From: Solirubrobacteraceae bacterium
GTDB taxonomy: Bacteria > Actinomycetota > Thermoleophilia > Solirubrobacterales > Solirubrobacteraceae
Length of the DNA: 42,246 nucleotides
Assembly: GCA_017882445.1 (NCBI GenBank)
Contig: JADGPK010000020.1
Coordinates: 1-42,246 of the forward strand
Direction of reading: 5' to 3'
The notes beneath the pieces were generated by a model. It saw only the letters and a program-made list of their open reading frames with translations, ran no database searches and had not been told where the DNA came from. Numbering within the stretch: the first letter of the stretch is position 1; every line of letters begins with the position of its first letter. Positions 16,603 through 24,277 of this stretch are shown here, one piece after another. The position numbers and the translations under genes are program-made.

Positions 16603-17910
16603 TCAGCTCGGCAGCGGCCCGTGCTCGGACTCGAACTCGCGCTTGACCCGTGCGAAGACGTCGAGGGCGCGGTCGAGCGTCGGCGCATCGTGCGTGGCCA
16701 TCACGCTCGTGCGCAGCAGCGCGCCGCCCGGCGGCACCGCTGGGTGCAGGGCGGTGTTCACGAACACGCCGGCGTCGTAGAGCGCCCGCCACAAGAGCGC
16801 CGCCTTCCAGTCGTCGCCGACGAGGACCGGGACGATCGGCGTGACGATCGTGTACGGGTCCGCGCCTCCACCGCGCAGGCCCGGTGCATGCTCCTGCACG
16901 CGGGCATTCGCCGGCAGTCTCTGCGGCGCCACGACCGCGAAGCCGCGCTCGTGCAGTCCGTCGCGCAGGCGCCGGGCGTTCTCGAGCGCCCGAGCCAGCA
17001 GAGGCGGGCCCTCCTCGGAGCGCACCACGCGCAGCGCGGCGAGCGCGGCACCCACCGCGGCCGGCACGGAGGAGGCGGTGAACAGGAAGGAGCGCGAGGA
17101 GATGCGCAGGTAGTCGATCACCTCACTCGAACCCGCCACGAAGCCTCCGCAGGAGGCCAGCGACTTCGAGAACGTGCCCACGCGCAGGTCGACCCGCTCG
17201 GCGACGCCGAGCAGTTCGGCGGTGCCAGCTCCGCGCTCGCCGAGAACACCGGCGCCGTGGGCCTCGTCGACCAGCAGGCGCGCGCCGTAGCGCTCGCACA
17301 GATCGCAGATCTCGCCGAGCGGCGCGATGTCGCCCTCCATCGAGAAGACGCCGTCGACGACCACCAGTACGCCGCCGCCGTCGGACTGGGCGCGCTCGAG
17401 CATCTTCTCGAGCTTGTCCATGCGATTGTGGCGGAACGGGCGGAGCTTGGCGCGCGAGAGCAGGCAGCCGTCGAGGATCGATGCGTGGTCGCCGGAGTCC
17501 ACGATCACCGTGTCCGCGGGGGCGAGCAGCGTTCCCAGCGCGCCGAGGTTGGCCTGATGGCCGGTGCTGAACACGAGCGCGTCCTCGGTCTCCATCCAGT
17601 CGGCGATCTCGCGCTCCAGTTCGAGGTGCAGCGGGATCGTCCCGTTGAGCAGGCGCGAGCCTGTCAGCCCGGTCCCGAAGCGGTGCAGCGCGTCCTCGGC
17701 TCCCCGCATGACGCGCTCGTCGCCCGTCAGGCCGAGGTAGTTGTTGGATCCGAGCATGATCCGCTCGACGCCCTCCATCTCCACGACCGGCATCGCCGGG
17801 GACGTCAGGACGTGGAAGTAGGGCAGCACGTCGGCCTCGCGCGCCGCGGCCAGCACAGCCGAGCGGTCGTGGTCGCGGACCTTGGCGAAGACGTCGGTGG
17901 AAGTGTGCAT
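16603..17910 (-). CDS. Alpha-oxoamine synthase (serine palmitoyltransferase/AONS/KBL family)
   Basis: A 435-residue PLP enzyme that condenses an amino acid with an acyl-CoA or acyl-ACP and releases CO2. Visible landmarks are NNYLGLTGDERV, the GTGLTGSRLLNGTIPLHLELE segment in order, His142 (DHAS) that stacks on PLP, Asp215 and His218 (LLVDEAHG), and Lys249 in GTFSKSLASCGGF, which binds PLP. The family includes serine palmitoyltransferase, 8-amino-7-oxononanoate synthase and 2-amino-3-ketobutyrate ligase; sequence alone does not settle which. No biotin genes or threonine dehydrogenase are nearby, while a YghO/ceramide-synthase-like GNAT gene starts divergently 16 bases away. This favours a long-chain-base (sphingolipid) role by context. 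ATG 17910 lacks a clear Shine-Dalgarno sequence. Confidence 0.85.
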   Translation of the reverse strand: MHTSTDVFAKVRDHDRSAVLAAAREADVLPYFHVLTSPAMPVVEMEGVERIMLGSNNYLGLTGDERVMRGAEDALHRFGTGLTGSRLLNGTIPLHLELEREIADWMETEDALVFSTGHQANLGALGTLLAPADTVIVDSGDHASILDGCLLSRAKLRPFRHNRMDKLEKMLERAQSDGGGVLVVVDGVFSMEGDIAPLGEICDLCERYGARLLVDEAHGAGVLGERGAGTAELLGVAERVDLRVGTFSKSLASCGGFVAGSSEVIDYLRISSRSFLFTASSVPAAVGAALAALRVVRSEEGPPLLARALENARRLRDGLHERGFAVVAPQRLPANARVQEHAPGLRGGGADPYTIVTPIVPVLVGDDWKAALLWRALYDAGVFVNTALHPAVPPGGALLRTSVMATHDAPTLDRALDVFARVKREFESEHGPLPS

Positions 17911-17926
17911 GTAGTGTGCCCGGCCA

Positions 17927-19054
17927 GTGGGAGTCGAAGTCACAGCGGTCTCGGGCAGAAGGGACCTAAAGGCGTTCATCGAGCTGCCCTTTCGCCTGCA
18001 TGCTAACCATCCGCTGTGGGTCCCCCCGCTGAAGCTCGAGCGCCGGCTGTTCCTCAACCGCCGCATGAACGCCTTCTTTACCCACGGCGAGGCCGAGTAT
18101 TTCCTTGCGCGCCGCGACGGGCGGGTTGTGGGCCGCATCAGCGCCCAGGTCAACCACGCCTTCAACGACTACCAGCAGAAGAACTGGGGTTGGTTCGGCT
18201 TCCTCGAGCTGGAGGACGACCAGGAGGTGGCCGAGGCGCTGCTCGACGCCGCCCAGGCGTGGCATCGCGAGCGTGGCCGCGAGCGGATGGTCGGCCCGGC
18301 GAGCTTCGCGATGAACGACGAGAGCGGCGTGCTGATCGAGGGCTATGACCTGCGCCCGATGATCGTCCAGCCGTGGAACCCCCCCTACTACCAGCAGCTC
18401 ATGGAGCGGGCGGGGATGACCAAGGCGATGGACCTGCTGATGTGGAACCTCGAGGTGTCAGACCGGGCGAAGGTGCTGCCCGTGATCTTCGAGCTGGCCG
18501 AGAAGGTCGAGAGCGAGCACGGGATCAGGGTGCGCCCGATGCGCCGCCGGCAGTTGCGCAAAGACATGGACGCCTTCGCCGCGGTCTACAACTCGGCCTG
18601 GTCTGAGAACTGGGACTTCGTGCCCTTTTCCAAGAAGGACCTCGACGCCTACGCACAGGAGATCCAGCTCGTGTTCGACAAGCATTGGTGCTTCATCGCC
18701 GAGCGCATCGACACCGGTGAGGTCGTGGGCATGGCGATGACCTTCCCGGACATCAACCAGGTGCTGGCGAAGATGAAGGGTCGGCTGCTGCCGTTCGGCT
18801 GGTGGCACTTCCTGAACAAGGGTCGCATCACCGATCGCGTCCGTGTCGGCTTTCTGGGGGTCAAGCCCTCCTACCAGCACACGGGCGTCGCCGCCAAGCT
18901 GTACGTCGAACACTTCAACGCGGCCGCCGTGCGGCCGCAGTCCGGCGGGGAGATGGGCTGGATCCTCGAGACCAACACGGCGATGAACCGCGGCATGGAA
19001 GCGATGGGCGGTCGGATCGTCAAGCGCTACCGCGTCTACGAGCGCGTGCTGTAG
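17927..19054 (+). CDS. YghO-like GNAT N-acyltransferase (possible ceramide synthase)
   Basis: A 375-residue protein of the YghO-like GNAT group. Characteristic segments are FIELPFRLHANHPLWVPPLKLE, the AEYFLARRDGRVVGRISAQVNHAFN strand pair, WGWFGFLELEDDQEVAEALL, the GPASFAMNDESGVLIEGYD block, NPPYYQQLMERAGMTKAMDL, and a C-terminal GNAT half (FLGVKPSYQHTGVAAKLYVEHF). Bacterial ceramide synthase (bCerS), which N-acylates a long-chain base, belongs to this group, as I recall. Its divergent partner is an alpha-oxoamine synthase, the enzyme type that makes such bases. The start is GTG 17927; with only 16 bases between the genes, promoters must lie inside each other's coding ends. N-acyltransferase is likely; the sphingolipid role is inferred. 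Confidence 0.78.
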   Translation: MGVEVTAVSGRRDLKAFIELPFRLHANHPLWVPPLKLERRLFLNRRMNAFFTHGEAEYFLARRDGRVVGRISAQVNHAFNDYQQKNWGWFGFLELEDDQEVAEALLDAAQAWHRERGRERMVGPASFAMNDESGVLIEGYDLRPMIVQPWNPPYYQQLMERAGMTKAMDLLMWNLEVSDRAKVLPVIFELAEKVESEHGIRVRPMRRRQLRKDMDAFAAVYNSAWSENWDFVPFSKKDLDAYAQEIQLVFDKHWCFIAERIDTGEVVGMAMTFPDINQVLAKMKGRLLPFGWWHFLNKGRITDRVRVGFLGVKPSYQHTGVAAKLYVEHFNAAAVRPQSGGEMGWILETNTAMNRGMEAMGGRIVKRYRVYERVL

Positions 19055-19087
19055 AAGCGATCTGGGATGCCCTCTACACTTGGCCGC

Positions 19088-19510
19088 GTGAGGGTGAACG
19101 AGCCTCCTGAGCCCGACCCGGCCCCTGTCGCCTCCGATCAGGGCACGATCACCGACGACGGCGAGGTGCTTGACGCCTTTCCGGTGTTCTCGGGTGCGCC
19201 GCAGATCGTGCAGGCGGAGCCCGTCCCCGGCACCCTGCCGGGCGAGCGTCGGACCGCGATCGTGATCCCCGCGGTTCAGGTCGCCGCGGTCGCCGCCGGA
19301 GGGTTCGTGGCCGGAGCGGCGGTCGTCGGCCTGGTGCATCGCCACCAGCGTCGCTCCCCGGCGCGCGTCAAAGGCGGGCGGACAGGGCGGGAACTGGGTC
19401 GGCGCGGGGCTCGCAGGACGAGCAGGGCCGGCGAGCTCCTACAGATCGTGAGCAGCCGCTCGCTGCTCGTCGACGTGCATCTGCTCGGCGGCTCAGGTGG
19501 GGATCGCTGA
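19088..19510 (+). CDS. Small single-pass membrane protein, unknown
   Basis: A 140-residue protein from GTG 19088. An acidic, Pro-rich N-terminal half (about 55 residues) is followed by one membrane helix (VIPAVQVAAVAAGGFVAGAAVVGLV) and a strongly basic C-terminal part (RRSPARVKGGRTGRELGRRG). The charge pattern suggests the N-terminus outside and the C-terminus in the cytoplasm. TACACT ends 7 bases before this GTG, which would give a leaderless message; ATG 19067 is the alternative but lies upstream of that hexamer. It overlaps the glycosylase gene by 14 bases, implying coupling. No domain recognised. Confidence 0.6.
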   Translation: MRVNEPPEPDPAPVASDQGTITDDGEVLDAFPVFSGAPQIVQAEPVPGTLPGERRTAIVIPAVQVAAVAAGGFVAGAAVVGLVHRHQRRSPARVKGGRTGRELGRRGARRTSRAGELLQIVSSRSLLVDVHLLGGSGGDR

Positions 19511-20396
19511 GGGGGCACTGAGCGACCTGGTCGAGCTGCGCCAGGAGGTCACACCCCTCGGTCCGTTTCGCCTGGCGCTGCGGAGCGCTATGGACGGTAC
19601 GCTGCGCCACCGCGGTGGAGTGCTGGAGCGTCTGCTCCACCACGAGGATCTTCCAGTCCTGGTCAGGGTCGTGCAGCCCTCGCCCGAGATGGTTCTCCTC
19701 GGAGCTCGCGCCGCGACCCCCGCCGCCGCCGCCCATGGCATCCGGCGGATGCGCTTCGCCCTGGGGGTGGATGAGGACCTGCGACCGTTTCTGCGCAGGT
19801 TCGCCCGCGATCCGCTGATCGGAGGCTCTCTGCGGCGGCGTCCGTGGCTGAGGGTGCTGCGTCGGCCCGAGCCCTTCGAGGCGCTCGCGTGGGCGATCTG
19901 CGAGCAGCTGATCGAGTATGAGCGGGCGGCCGCGATCGAGCGCCGGGTGGTGGCGGTGCTGGGGCGCCGCTGGGTGGACCGCGACGGTGTGGACAGCGGT
20001 CTGCGCGACCTTCCCGCCGCGGCCGTGCTGGCGGGTACTGCACCGGCTGTGCTTCAGTCCTTCGACCTCGCCGGCGGACGCGCGCTCGCGCTCGTGCGCG
20101 CCGCCCGGGAGGTGGCGCGCGGCCGTGTGGATCTGTACAGCCCGGACCACGAGCGAGGCTGGCGGCGGTTGCGCGCGATCCCGGGTGTCGGCGCTTGGAC
20201 CGTGGAGATGCTCGCGCTACACGGCCAGGGCCGCCACGACCAGCTGCCGGCCGCAGACGTGGGGCTGTTGAAGCTGGTCGGTCGGCTGCTGAGCGGCGAT
20301 CCTCGCGCCCGCGCCGACGAGCAACAGGTGCGCGACTTCTTCGCTCCGTATGAGGAGTGGGCGGGCCTGGCCGCCTCGCACATGCTCTCGATGTGA
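19497..20396 (+). CDS. DNA-3-methyladenine glycosylase, AlkA type (HhH-GPD)
   Basis: A 299-residue base-excision repair glycosylase that removes alkylated purines. The helix-hairpin-helix is LRAIPGVGAWTVEMLAL (about 225-241), and the catalytic Asp is Asp254 in QLPAADVGLLKLV. The first 90 residues form the AlkA-like N-terminal beta domain with PSPEMVLLG. Its length matches AlkA (about 280-300). No Ada methyltransferase domain is fused. GTG 19497 lies inside the 3' end of the preceding membrane-protein gene, so the two are cotranslated even though no functional link is evident. Confidence 0.88.
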   Translation: MGIAEGALSDLVELRQEVTPLGPFRLALRSAMDGTLRHRGGVLERLLHHEDLPVLVRVVQPSPEMVLLGARAATPAAAAHGIRRMRFALGVDEDLRPFLRRFARDPLIGGSLRRRPWLRVLRRPEPFEALAWAICEQLIEYERAAAIERRVVAVLGRRWVDRDGVDSGLRDLPAAAVLAGTAPAVLQSFDLAGGRALALVRAAREVARGRVDLYSPDHERGWRRLRAIPGVGAWTVEMLALHGQGRHDQLPAADVGLLKLVGRLLSGDPRARADEQQVRDFFAPYEEWAGLAASHMLSM

Positions 20397-20403
20397 CGCG
20401 CGC

Positions 20404-20416
20404 GCCGGGGCCCGGC
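20404..20416. terminator. Short GC hairpin between converging genes
   Basis: GCCGG and CCGGC with a 3-base loop fill half of the 24-base gap between the convergent glycosylase and ferredoxin genes. A bidirectional terminator is possible, but the stem is only 5 bp and no T tract follows. Confidence 0.3.
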
Positions 20417-20420
20417 CAGC

Positions 20421-20663
20421 TCAGCCGGGGACTGGGGCGCGGGCACGGCCGCTGCGCGCCGACCGCTCGCGTTCGACGAGCAGCGCGAACGTGGGGCACG
20501 CGCGGGCGGCTCGGATCGCGTGCTCGACCTGCGAGCCGTGCAGCGGTGTCTCGTCGAGCAGCGGATAGCCCCACTCGTCGAGCGTGATCCGCTCGGGCAG
20601 TAGCTCGGCGCACATGCCGTGGGCCTCGCACTTGATCGGGTTGATCCGCACGCGATGGCTCAT
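20421..20663 (-). CDS. Single-cluster ferredoxin, [3Fe-4S] type
   Basis: An 80-residue ferredoxin. Cluster ligands are Cys12 and Cys18 (CEAHGMC) and Cys56 (ACPTFAL). The second of the usual four Cys positions is occupied by Ala/His, the pattern of [3Fe-4S] ferredoxins that often serve P450s or flavoproteins. The ATG at 20663 overlaps the stop of the NuoF-like gene (ATGA), so the two are translationally coupled, and the ferredoxin is the last gene of the redox operon. The tail after residue 65 is Arg-rich. It likely exchanges electrons with the flavoprotein encoded upstream. Confidence 0.88.
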   Translation of the reverse strand: MSHRVRINPIKCEAHGMCAELLPERITLDEWGYPLLDETPLHGSQVEHAIRAARACPTFALLVERERSARSGRARAPVPG

Positions 20664-22042
20664 CGCAGCAGCGTCCTTCGCGAGGCTTCTTCGGCGATCG
20701 GACGGGCCGGCAACGGCAGCTCCGAGGGCCGCGAGCAGGCGTCGCATGGTCCGTGGCGCGCGTGGTCTGAGAACTCGCTCTCGAAGGTCTCCAGTGCGCT
20801 GAGCAGCAGTTTGACGGCCCCGTCGGGGTGCGCGCAGGCGCCGCGGCGCGTCGTGAGCGAGGCCAGGCGTTCGATGCGCTCAGAGGCCCGCGGCTGGGCG
20901 GTGCCCCCGGCGACCTCCTCGATCGCGCTCGCGAGGGCGTCCAGGCCGTGGACGCATGGGCCGCACTGGTGAGTGCTCTGACCGGCCAGCCAGCGTCCGA
21001 CACGCGCGGTTTCGGCCACGGGACAGGCGTCCTCGGAGAGCAGCAGCACGACGCCCGCTCCGAGCGAGGCGCCGTGGGGAGCGAGATGTTCCTTGGACAG
21101 CGCGACGCCGCGCAGGCGCTCACCGCCGATCCAGGCGCCGGCGTAGCCGCCCAGGAGAGCGGCCCGGATGCGCGCGGTGGTCCCGCCGCCGGCGTCGATC
21201 AGCGAGGACAGCGACGCGCCGTGCTCGATCTCATAGACGCCGGGATGTGCGACGGGCCCCGACAGCGTGACGAGGGTCGATCCGGGTTGGGTGGGCGTCC
21301 CCAGCTGGCGGAACCAGGGCGCTCCATGGCGCGCGATCAGCGCGATGTGCGCGAGGGTCTCGACGTTGTTGATCAACGTCGGTCGGCGCGCGAGGCCCTG
21401 TTCGAAGGGCATCGGCGGCGTGAAGGTCGGCTTCGCTTCACCGCCGCCGAGATAGTTGACGAGCGCCGACTCCTGCCCGGCGACATAGTGGCCGGGCACC
21501 GTCGTGAGATGCAACTTGGGAGACTGCGCGGCCGACGCCGAGCGGCTGCGCTCCTCGATCGCGCGCTCCATGCTCTCGACGCTCGCGCCCGCCGACTCGC
21601 ACGCGCACACGATCAGCTCATCGGCGCCCACCGCCTCGGCGGCCATGATCCCGCCGTCGATCACCAGGTGGGGAAGCATCTCCAGCAGGGTGCGGTCCTT
21701 GAGACTCGCCGGCTCGCCCTCGGCGCCGTTGGCCACCACGATCGCTCGTCCGCGACCGGCGGCGACCGCCCGCATCTTGATGGCGGTGGGGAAGGCCGCG
21801 CCGCCTCGGCCGAGCAGGCCCGAGCGCTCGATCTCCTCGAGCAGGATCGCGGCGTGCTCGCTGGTGTGCCTGCGCCGTCCGCGGCTGCCCAGCGGGAGGG
21901 GTCCGTGAAGCGCGAGGTGCTCGTCGAGCGTCATCGCGCCGTGCGCCTGGATGCCGGCGAGCAGCCGGGGCAGCGCGGGAGCCCCCTGCCGGGAGATCGT
22001 GGGCGGCGCCTCGGTCAAGGTGGACGGCGGGGGGTTCATCAT
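20660..22042 (-). CDS. NuoF-like NAD(P)H-binding iron-sulfur flavoprotein
   Basis: A 460-residue protein with the fold of the 51-kDa subunit of complex I. The FMN/NADH site shows GLLGRGGAAFPTAIK (residues 75-89) and NGAEGEP (105-111). An SLBB-type segment follows (TLSGPVAHPGVYEIEHG), then an iron-sulfur region with CGPCVHGLDAL and GACAHPDGA. Complex I NuoF has CGxCxPC plus a distant Cys; here the third Cys aligns with Gly, so the cluster ligand set is different. No NuoE or NuoG partner is present. It sits between a ferric-reductase-like protein and a ferredoxin with ATGA-type overlaps on both sides. It probably links NAD(P)H to the ferredoxin and membrane cytochrome. Confidence 0.85.
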   Translation of the reverse strand: MMNPPPSTLTEAPPTISRQGAPALPRLLAGIQAHGAMTLDEHLALHGPLPLGSRGRRRHTSEHAAILLEEIERSGLLGRGGAAFPTAIKMRAVAAGRGRAIVVANGAEGEPASLKDRTLLEMLPHLVIDGGIMAAEAVGADELIVCACESAGASVESMERAIEERSRSASAAQSPKLHLTTVPGHYVAGQESALVNYLGGGEAKPTFTPPMPFEQGLARRPTLINNVETLAHIALIARHGAPWFRQLGTPTQPGSTLVTLSGPVAHPGVYEIEHGASLSSLIDAGGGTTARIRAALLGGYAGAWIGGERLRGVALSKEHLAPHGASLGAGVVLLLSEDACPVAETARVGRWLAGQSTHQCGPCVHGLDALASAIEEVAGGTAQPRASERIERLASLTTRRGACAHPDGAVKLLLSALETFESEFSDHARHGPCDACSRPSELPLPARPIAEEASRRTLLR

Positions 22043-22752
22043 CGCCCGCCAGACGTGGAGAGGTGGGAGTGCGGCAACAGCGATGAGGGCGTGCCCGAGC
22101 GTCGCGCCCATTCGGAGCCCAGTGGCCCGTTGGGCAGCCACAGTAGGAGAAACAGCGAGAAGGCGCCCGCGCCGCCCAGGGCGGCGCTGCGGAGACGGAG
22201 GTTCGCTGGCCAGCCGGCCAGCACCCGCGTGAGCACTGCGCCCACGACGACCGCTGTGCAGCCGATGCTCAGCAGCAGGAGCCAGGTGCTCTTGACGTCG
22301 CTGCCCGTGCCGAAGCCGTGCAGCAGCGCGATCGGCCAGCTCGCGTACGTGAGCCAGTGGATCGCGCGCCACGTGGCGAACCCCATCCTCTGACGCAGCA
22401 GGCTGGTGATGATCACCGCGAGGATCAGGTCGAAGGCGACCGCTCCGAGACCGAGCCAGAACGGCCGGTAGGAGCCGATGAACGGGATGATCGTGTCGGC
22501 GAGCCCGATCGGCGCAAAGCTGTCCAGCACCGAGGTGAGGATGTGCAGCACGAGGAACAACATCGCGAGCAGCGACACGTTGCGGTGCAGCGAGTCGACC
22601 AAGAAGCGCGGCCAGCGCGGCGTGCTCCACCGCTGGACGTCGATGACGCCGAGCGCGATTGCGATCGTCAGCAGCAGGAGCGCCATCGCGCCCGTCGAGC
22701 GCGTCAAATACCAGTAGAGGCTTGGCCCGGAGGCCGCCAGCAGGCTGGTCAT
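22039..22752 (-). CDS. Ferric-reductase-like transmembrane cytochrome
   Basis: A 237-residue membrane protein with about six helices and no cytoplasmic flavin domain. Heme-ligand His pairs are visible on two helices: LHRNVSLLAMLFLVLHIL, and IHWLTYASWPIALLHGF. This is the ferric-reductase (FRD/MsrQ) core that carries two b hemes across the membrane. The C-terminus is a Pro/Ser-rich tail. Its start (22752) overlaps the apbE stop and its stop overlaps the NuoF-like start (ATGATGA). It would pass electrons between the NuoF-like protein inside and an acceptor outside, possibly a flavinylated one. Confidence 0.82.
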   Translation of the reverse strand: MTSLLAASGPSLYWYLTRSTGAMALLLLTIAIALGVIDVQRWSTPRWPRFLVDSLHRNVSLLAMLFLVLHILTSVLDSFAPIGLADTIIPFIGSYRPFWLGLGAVAFDLILAVIITSLLRQRMGFATWRAIHWLTYASWPIALLHGFGTGSDVKSTWLLLLSIGCTAVVVGAVLTRVLAGWPANLRLRSAALGGAGAFSLFLLLWLPNGPLGSEWARRSGTPSSLLPHSHLSTSGGR

Positions 22753-23804
22753 GCTCGCTGCGCCTCCGCGGTGCGCACGCCCGCGTGGATCGGCGGTCGC
22801 GCGTACGCGCCTCGGTCGAACGCCGCGACGTTCTTGACGGCGGTCGGGACCGGCGCCTCGGCCGGCCAGTGCCCGACTGCGGTGACGTTCCCATCCCAGT
22901 CGACGAGCCGGGCGGGAAGGCCGACCGCCGCGAGCCAGTCGGGGGCTGCCTTCGCTCGCACGAGCGCCGCCGTGGTGGCGATGTTCGCGTCCATGCAGTT
23001 GGCGGCGGCGACGCTGACGGTGCGCCAGGTGGCACGCACGGGAGCGCCCGTGGCGGGGTCGATGATGTGGTGCATGGTGTGCCCGTCGTGACTCCAGCGC
23101 CGCACAGCTGTGCTGGAGGTCGCAAGTCCACCTGAACGGATCGAGATGGTCTGTCCAGGGGCCGAGGGGTCGCTGCGATGGTCGTCGGTGACCCGGATCC
23201 GCCAGCCACTCGCCGGCGCGCTCCCCGCGGTCGCGATATCGCCGCCGATGCTCACGAGCGCGCCACAGCCGCCGGCGGACGCCGCTGCCGCGACGGCGCG
23301 ATCTGCGGCCCACGCTTTGGCGGTCGCGCCCAGGTCCAGCCTGATTCCAGCCGGCACACGGATCGCCAGGCTCTCGCGGTCCAGTGAGATCGAGCGCCAT
23401 CCCGCACGCACGCGCGCGGTGATCTTCAACTGTTGCTCGGGCTGCTCCGCCGGCGGAGCGAGCAGCCGCCAGTCGCGGTCGTATCCGGCGAGCTCGAGCG
23501 CGCGGCCGATCGTCGGGTCGACGTCACCGCCGGTGAGCTCGGCGGCGCGTAACGCCAGCTCCAGCGCCTCGATCAGCAGCGGGCTGACCGTCGTCGAGCG
23601 TCCCGCGTGTGCGTTCACGCGCGAGAGCTCGGAGTCGGGGCGAAAGCGGCTGCACGCTCGGTCGATCGCCGCGAGCTCGAGCTCGACGGCCGCGCGTGCC
23701 GCCTGGAGCCCGGAGGGGTCGGTCAGACGCAGAACCACGCCCGTCCCGAGCGCCTCCCAGCTCGAGCTTGCGAGGGGAGGGGGTGAGGCGGACATCGGGT
23801 GCAT
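22749..23804 (-). CDS. apbE: FAD:protein FMN transferase (ApbE)
   Basis: A 351-residue enzyme that attaches FMN from FAD to a Thr or Ser of partner proteins. Family motifs in order: CSRFRPDSELSRVN, the GGDVDPTIGRALE segment, DLGATAKAWAADRA (the DLGgiaKGYA-like Mg2+/FAD site), SIGGDIATAG, and HHIIDPATGAPV followed by the C-terminal helix region. ATG 23804 lies just after the preceding stop codon; ATG 23795 and GTG 23816 are alternatives. No lipobox is seen, unlike many exported ApbEs, so it may act inside the cell. No neighbour carries a clear flavinylation motif (D-x-x-[SA]-G-A-[ST]-x-T), so its target is not obvious. Confidence 0.9.
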   Translation of the reverse strand: MHPMSASPPPLASSSWEALGTGVVLRLTDPSGLQAARAAVELELAAIDRACSRFRPDSELSRVNAHAGRSTTVSPLLIEALELALRAAELTGGDVDPTIGRALELAGYDRDWRLLAPPAEQPEQQLKITARVRAGWRSISLDRESLAIRVPAGIRLDLGATAKAWAADRAVAAAASAGGCGALVSIGGDIATAGSAPASGWRIRVTDDHRSDPSAPGQTISIRSGGLATSSTAVRRWSHDGHTMHHIIDPATGAPVRATWRTVSVAAANCMDANIATTAALVRAKAAPDWLAAVGLPARLVDWDGNVTAVGHWPAEAPVPTAVKNVAAFDRGAYARPPIHAGVRTAEAQRA

Positions 23805-23805
23805 C

Positions 23806-24270
23806 TCAGGAGCCACCGGAGACGACCGGTCCCGAGGATTCAGGTTCGGGGGTCGCTTGCTGTTCTGGCGCCGATTCCTGAGCGGGCGCCGATTCCTGAG
23901 CGGGCGCCGATTCCTGAGCGGGCGCCGATTCCTGAGACGGCGCCGATTCCTGGGAAGGCGAGGCTTCTCCAGCGGGCGCCGATTCCTGTGCGGGCGCGGA
24001 TCCTTCAGAGGACTGGGATTCCGCGGTTGCCTGCGGCGCCTGGGCGGGTGCTTTGAGCACGCCCGTCGAGGTCCCTGCTCCTGTCGAGTTCGCGCCTGCG
24101 CTCTTACCCGTGCTCGCCGCGCCGTGCTTGATCGTCTTGCCCGGAAACGCGTTGGCCGCCACGTCGGCCATCACTCCGGTGAGCAGGATGCTGCCGGCGA
24201 TCATCCAGCGGTTGATGCGCTGCAGCTGGCGCAGAGCGGCGTCGCGTGTATGAGTGGTGTGGTTACGCAT
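23806..24270 (-). CDS. Anchored low-complexity protein with Gln-Glu-Ser-Ala-Pro repeats
   Basis: A 154-residue protein. The first 22 residues are basic and lead into one membrane helix (WMIAGSILLTGVMADVAANAF). Then comes a Ser/Thr/Gly-rich linker and about seven QESAPA-type hexapeptides encoded by 18-base tandem repeats, and the protein ends in PVVSGGS. I believe similar short anchored proteins with a Pro/Ala linker and this kind of tail accompany ferric-reductase/ApbE clusters in other actinobacteria (from memory). The rigid extended linker would hold the C-terminus away from the membrane. It has no FMN-binding domain. The gene sits between the cytochrome-like gene (7 bases) and apbE (1 base), inside the operon. 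Function unknown. Confidence 0.7.
   Translation of the reverse strand: MRNHTTHTRDAALRQLQRINRWMIAGSILLTGVMADVAANAFPGKTIKHGAASTGKSAGANSTGAGTSTGVLKAPAQAPQATAESQSSEGSAPAQESAPAGEASPSQESAPSQESAPAQESAPAQESAPAQESAPEQQATPEPESSGPVVSGGS
23873..23998. repeat. 18-bp tandem repeat, about seven units
   Basis: Units beginning GATTCCTG recur every 18 bases at 23873, 23891, 23909, 23927, 23945 and 23981, with a decayed unit at 23963. The consensus is GATTCCTGAGCGGGCGCC. Each unit encodes one hexapeptide of the anchored repeat protein on the reverse strand, so copy-number changes would stay in frame and only alter linker length. Confidence 0.9.
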
Positions 24271-24277
24271 GTCGATT

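Noticed and set aside
16603-17910. Firm naming as bioF or kbl
   Set aside because: Active-site motifs are shared by all alpha-oxoamine synthases, and no biotin or threonine-degradation genes lie nearby, so a specific symbol is not justified.
15988-18006. A 672-codon forward frame across the IHF-like and oxoamine synthase genes
   Set aside because: It crosses two real reverse genes and a non-coding gap, and its product is low complexity.
23873-23998. CRISPR-like array
   Set aside because: The units are 18 bp, adjacent with no spacers, and encode a protein repeat.
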